Below are positions 62,467 to 64,000 of a DNA stretch of 64,000 nt, piece after piece (position 1 is the first letter of the stretch; each line of letters opens with the position of its first letter). The notes below the pieces were generated by a model. The model made no database searches, was not told the DNA's origin, and saw only the letters and a program-made list of their open reading frames with translations. The position numbers were made by a program, and so were the translations under genes. The DNA is from Gracilaria domingensis (lineage: Eukaryota; Rhodophyta; Florideophyceae; Gracilariales; Gracilariaceae): contig VCMS01000145.1 in assembly GCA_022539475.1 (NCBI GenBank), positions 62,001 to 126,000 of the forward strand, in the 5' to 3' direction.

Positions 62467-63440
62467 TGTGGGGCAAACTCGGAAGAGTGAAACCCACCAG
62501 ACTGTCCGAAGGTCCGCTCTCGTGAGAGATGGCAGACCAGTGACAGAGCCCTCTGTACCACCGTAACTCGGTTGTAAGGCCGAAGTGGCAACTGGCTATA
62601 CCTACAGAGGTGATAGGCCACGTGGTGAGGAAACGATGAGAAACTCCAGAGATGGGGTGGTATCGGCAACGATGAAACACGACCAACGACAGGTGTAGTC
62701 CCGAGAGGGAAAGCAACAGAAAACAACAACCAAACAACACCCACACGCGACGGGTAGGGCCTCCTCGGCACTGTGCCCGGAGCGGGGCGAGATCCTCCAA
62801 CGGTAATGCACGGGTTTCCGTAAACACGGCAAAACTCTATACAGAGTCGGATCACTTCGTAATGTAGTCCTATACCTCCTCGGTACGACCCTCAGGTCCC
62901 GACATCAACGACAGATGTTCCTCAAAGGTACCGAGAGGGTAGGACCACCGTAACCAGACGTGGCTATACTCGCGAGAGTGATAACCCACGTAGGCGGTTG
63001 GCGCCAGAGCCTCACTCGTGTAGAGTCCACTCGGGAGAGCGCTACTCGACAAAGAGTTCACTTAGAAGTGCTCGGGTTGACTTTACAAAGGTGCTCGCGA
63101 CGACGAGGTCGAGCTCACCTAAGTAGGTCTAAACTAACTATGTACACGTGGTGCACACCCGCAGGGGTCCGTACACGTGGCTAGCCCAGTGTCAGGCACC
63201 TCAGGTGCACTACCTATTGTCCCGTAATATGCACACACACGGTGGTGTAGTACACGCGTCCACCTAGCGGTATTGGCCAGCAATGGCAACCCTGATTACA
63301 GATAACTGTGGGAAAGCCATTCCAAAAGTAACCGCCAAAATTGGGTCCAACTCATAACTCTTCGAGTGCATCCTCGTATCACTCCCCTGAGTATATGAGG
63401 CGCATCATCCTGATAACCACGCAAAATGCGTTGCTCTACA
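62467..63440. mobile_element. LTR, family A, third copy
   Basis: It is in opposite orientation to the copies at 7729 and 16738. The outer ends are TGTGGGGCAAAC (62467) and GTTGCTCTACA (63440), with the family GTCGCGAGCACC block in reverse near 63088. No 5-bp duplication is found (ATATC and TCTCC flank it), so it may be one LTR of a longer element whose rest lies off the right edge. On the minus strand it is preceded directly by a purine run, GGAGGGGGAGA, as a 3' LTR would be. Confidence 0.7.
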
Positions 63441-63519
63441 TCTCCCCCTCCTTAGAGCCGAGAACGACTTCGAGGCTGAAGTTTTGTGCGAAACGCAAGT
63501 ACGTAAATACGTCACAATC

Positions 63520-64000
63520 ATGAGCGGTACCAACTCCTCGGTTTCTATACCTCGCAAGCGCGATACACACTCAAGCGAACAGAGTATTCAAGTATCCGAA
63601 CTCGATCACAGTACATCATCTGTCATTCCGATGAACCCGAATCAGTTTCCTCATCACCCGACGGGTCAGGCGAGCGCGTCGAACTACCCTCAGCCGGGTT
63701 CTGCGACGGCTCCACTGCCTCAGTCTCAACCGATGGTCCCGGTGAACGTTCCGTTATGGAATTCAGCGCAAGCGATGCCGCTGATGGCGAACCAAGCTGG
63801 TTGGATATCGAAGGAATCTCTCGCAGTACGCGATCCACTCCGTGATGGGTTTGCGTTCAGCCGTGCACCGTGGTTTCATCCGGTAGCTGTTAACGATGAC
63901 ACTCTCCTGGAGTCGTATGCCGAAAACGGCTTCCTACCGGGCGGTCTGCCGTTAGCGGTAGTGCAATCCCCAGAATGGAAAGTTCGTATAGCGATCGACC
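63520..64000 (+). CDS. partial reading frame leaving the right edge
   Basis: From the ATG at 63520 the frame is open for 160 codons to the last base of the window. The first 90 residues are Ser/Pro/Gln-rich and of low complexity (HHPTGQASASNYPQPGSA). The following part looks like a folded domain (RAPWFHPVAVNDDTLLESYA, then GFLPGGLPLAV). An open run this long by chance is unlikely. It begins 79 bases after the LTR at 62467-63440. It could be the gag of an element whose 5' LTR that is, or an independent gene. The purine tract beside the LTR points the other way, so the link is unresolved. Confidence 0.5.
   Translation, partial: MSGTNSSVSIPRKRDTHSSEQSIQVSELDHSTSSVIPMNPNQFPHHPTGQASASNYPQPGSATAPLPQSQPMVPVNVPLWNSAQAMPLMANQAGWISKESLAVRDPLRDGFAFSRAPWFHPVAVNDDTLLESYAENGFLPGGLPLAVVQSPEWKVRIAID

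Overview
The window is nuclear DNA of an intron-poor eukaryote. The real genes are nearly all single-exon. Only two introns can be argued for, and both show the same signals (GTAAGT donor, TACTGAC branch site, AG acceptor about 34 bases on). The deduced histone H3 carries Ala31 and Phe41, as land-plant H3.1 does. Together with the dense load of Ty3/gypsy, Ty1/copia, hAT and pogo relics this makes a red alga of the Chondrus type a reasonable guess, but that is inference and no marker here proves it.

Layout. 0-27 kb is mostly relics: a zinc-finger gene cut by the left edge; a complete but dead pogo/Tigger-like DNA transposon with 22-bp inverted repeats and TA duplications (2354-4393); and an old Ty3/gypsy fossil (4987-14871) that hosts a solo LTR of a second family and, in its 3' LTR, a small inverted-repeat element. 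Further solo LTRs, hAT-type miniature elements with 8-bp target duplications, and an 86-bp near-perfect hairpin follow. 27-50 kb is the gene-rich part: a two-repeat protein of unknown function, an FAD/NADPH monooxygenase, a tandem pair of secreted Cys/Gly-rich proteins, two intact histone H3 genes plus a 5'-truncated third copy, two large SEL1-repeat proteins facing H3 genes across shared promoters, and a 15-cysteine secreted protein with a clear TATA box. 50-64 kb holds a second gypsy fossil interrupted by copia sequence, a complete hAT miniature element, a zinc-finger gene behind a heat-shock-like promoter whose start codon seems to be made by splicing, a tRNA-derived SINE, and a third LTR of the 7.7-kb family next to a reading frame that leaves the right edge.

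How it fits together. The most informative block is 38.8-49.6 kb. A divergent H3/SEL1 unit with a pair of CCAAT boxes 42-44 bp apart has been duplicated. One copy kept both genes, one kept only H3, and one kept SEL1 with the last third of H3. The truncated H3 has coding sequence identical to copy 1 but a 3' flank like copy 2, which points to gene conversion. No CRISPR array, rRNA gene or ordinary tRNA gene was seen. I found no obvious multi-gene system; the best candidates for something undescribed are the secreted gene pair, the splice-built start codon and the H3/SEL1 unit.
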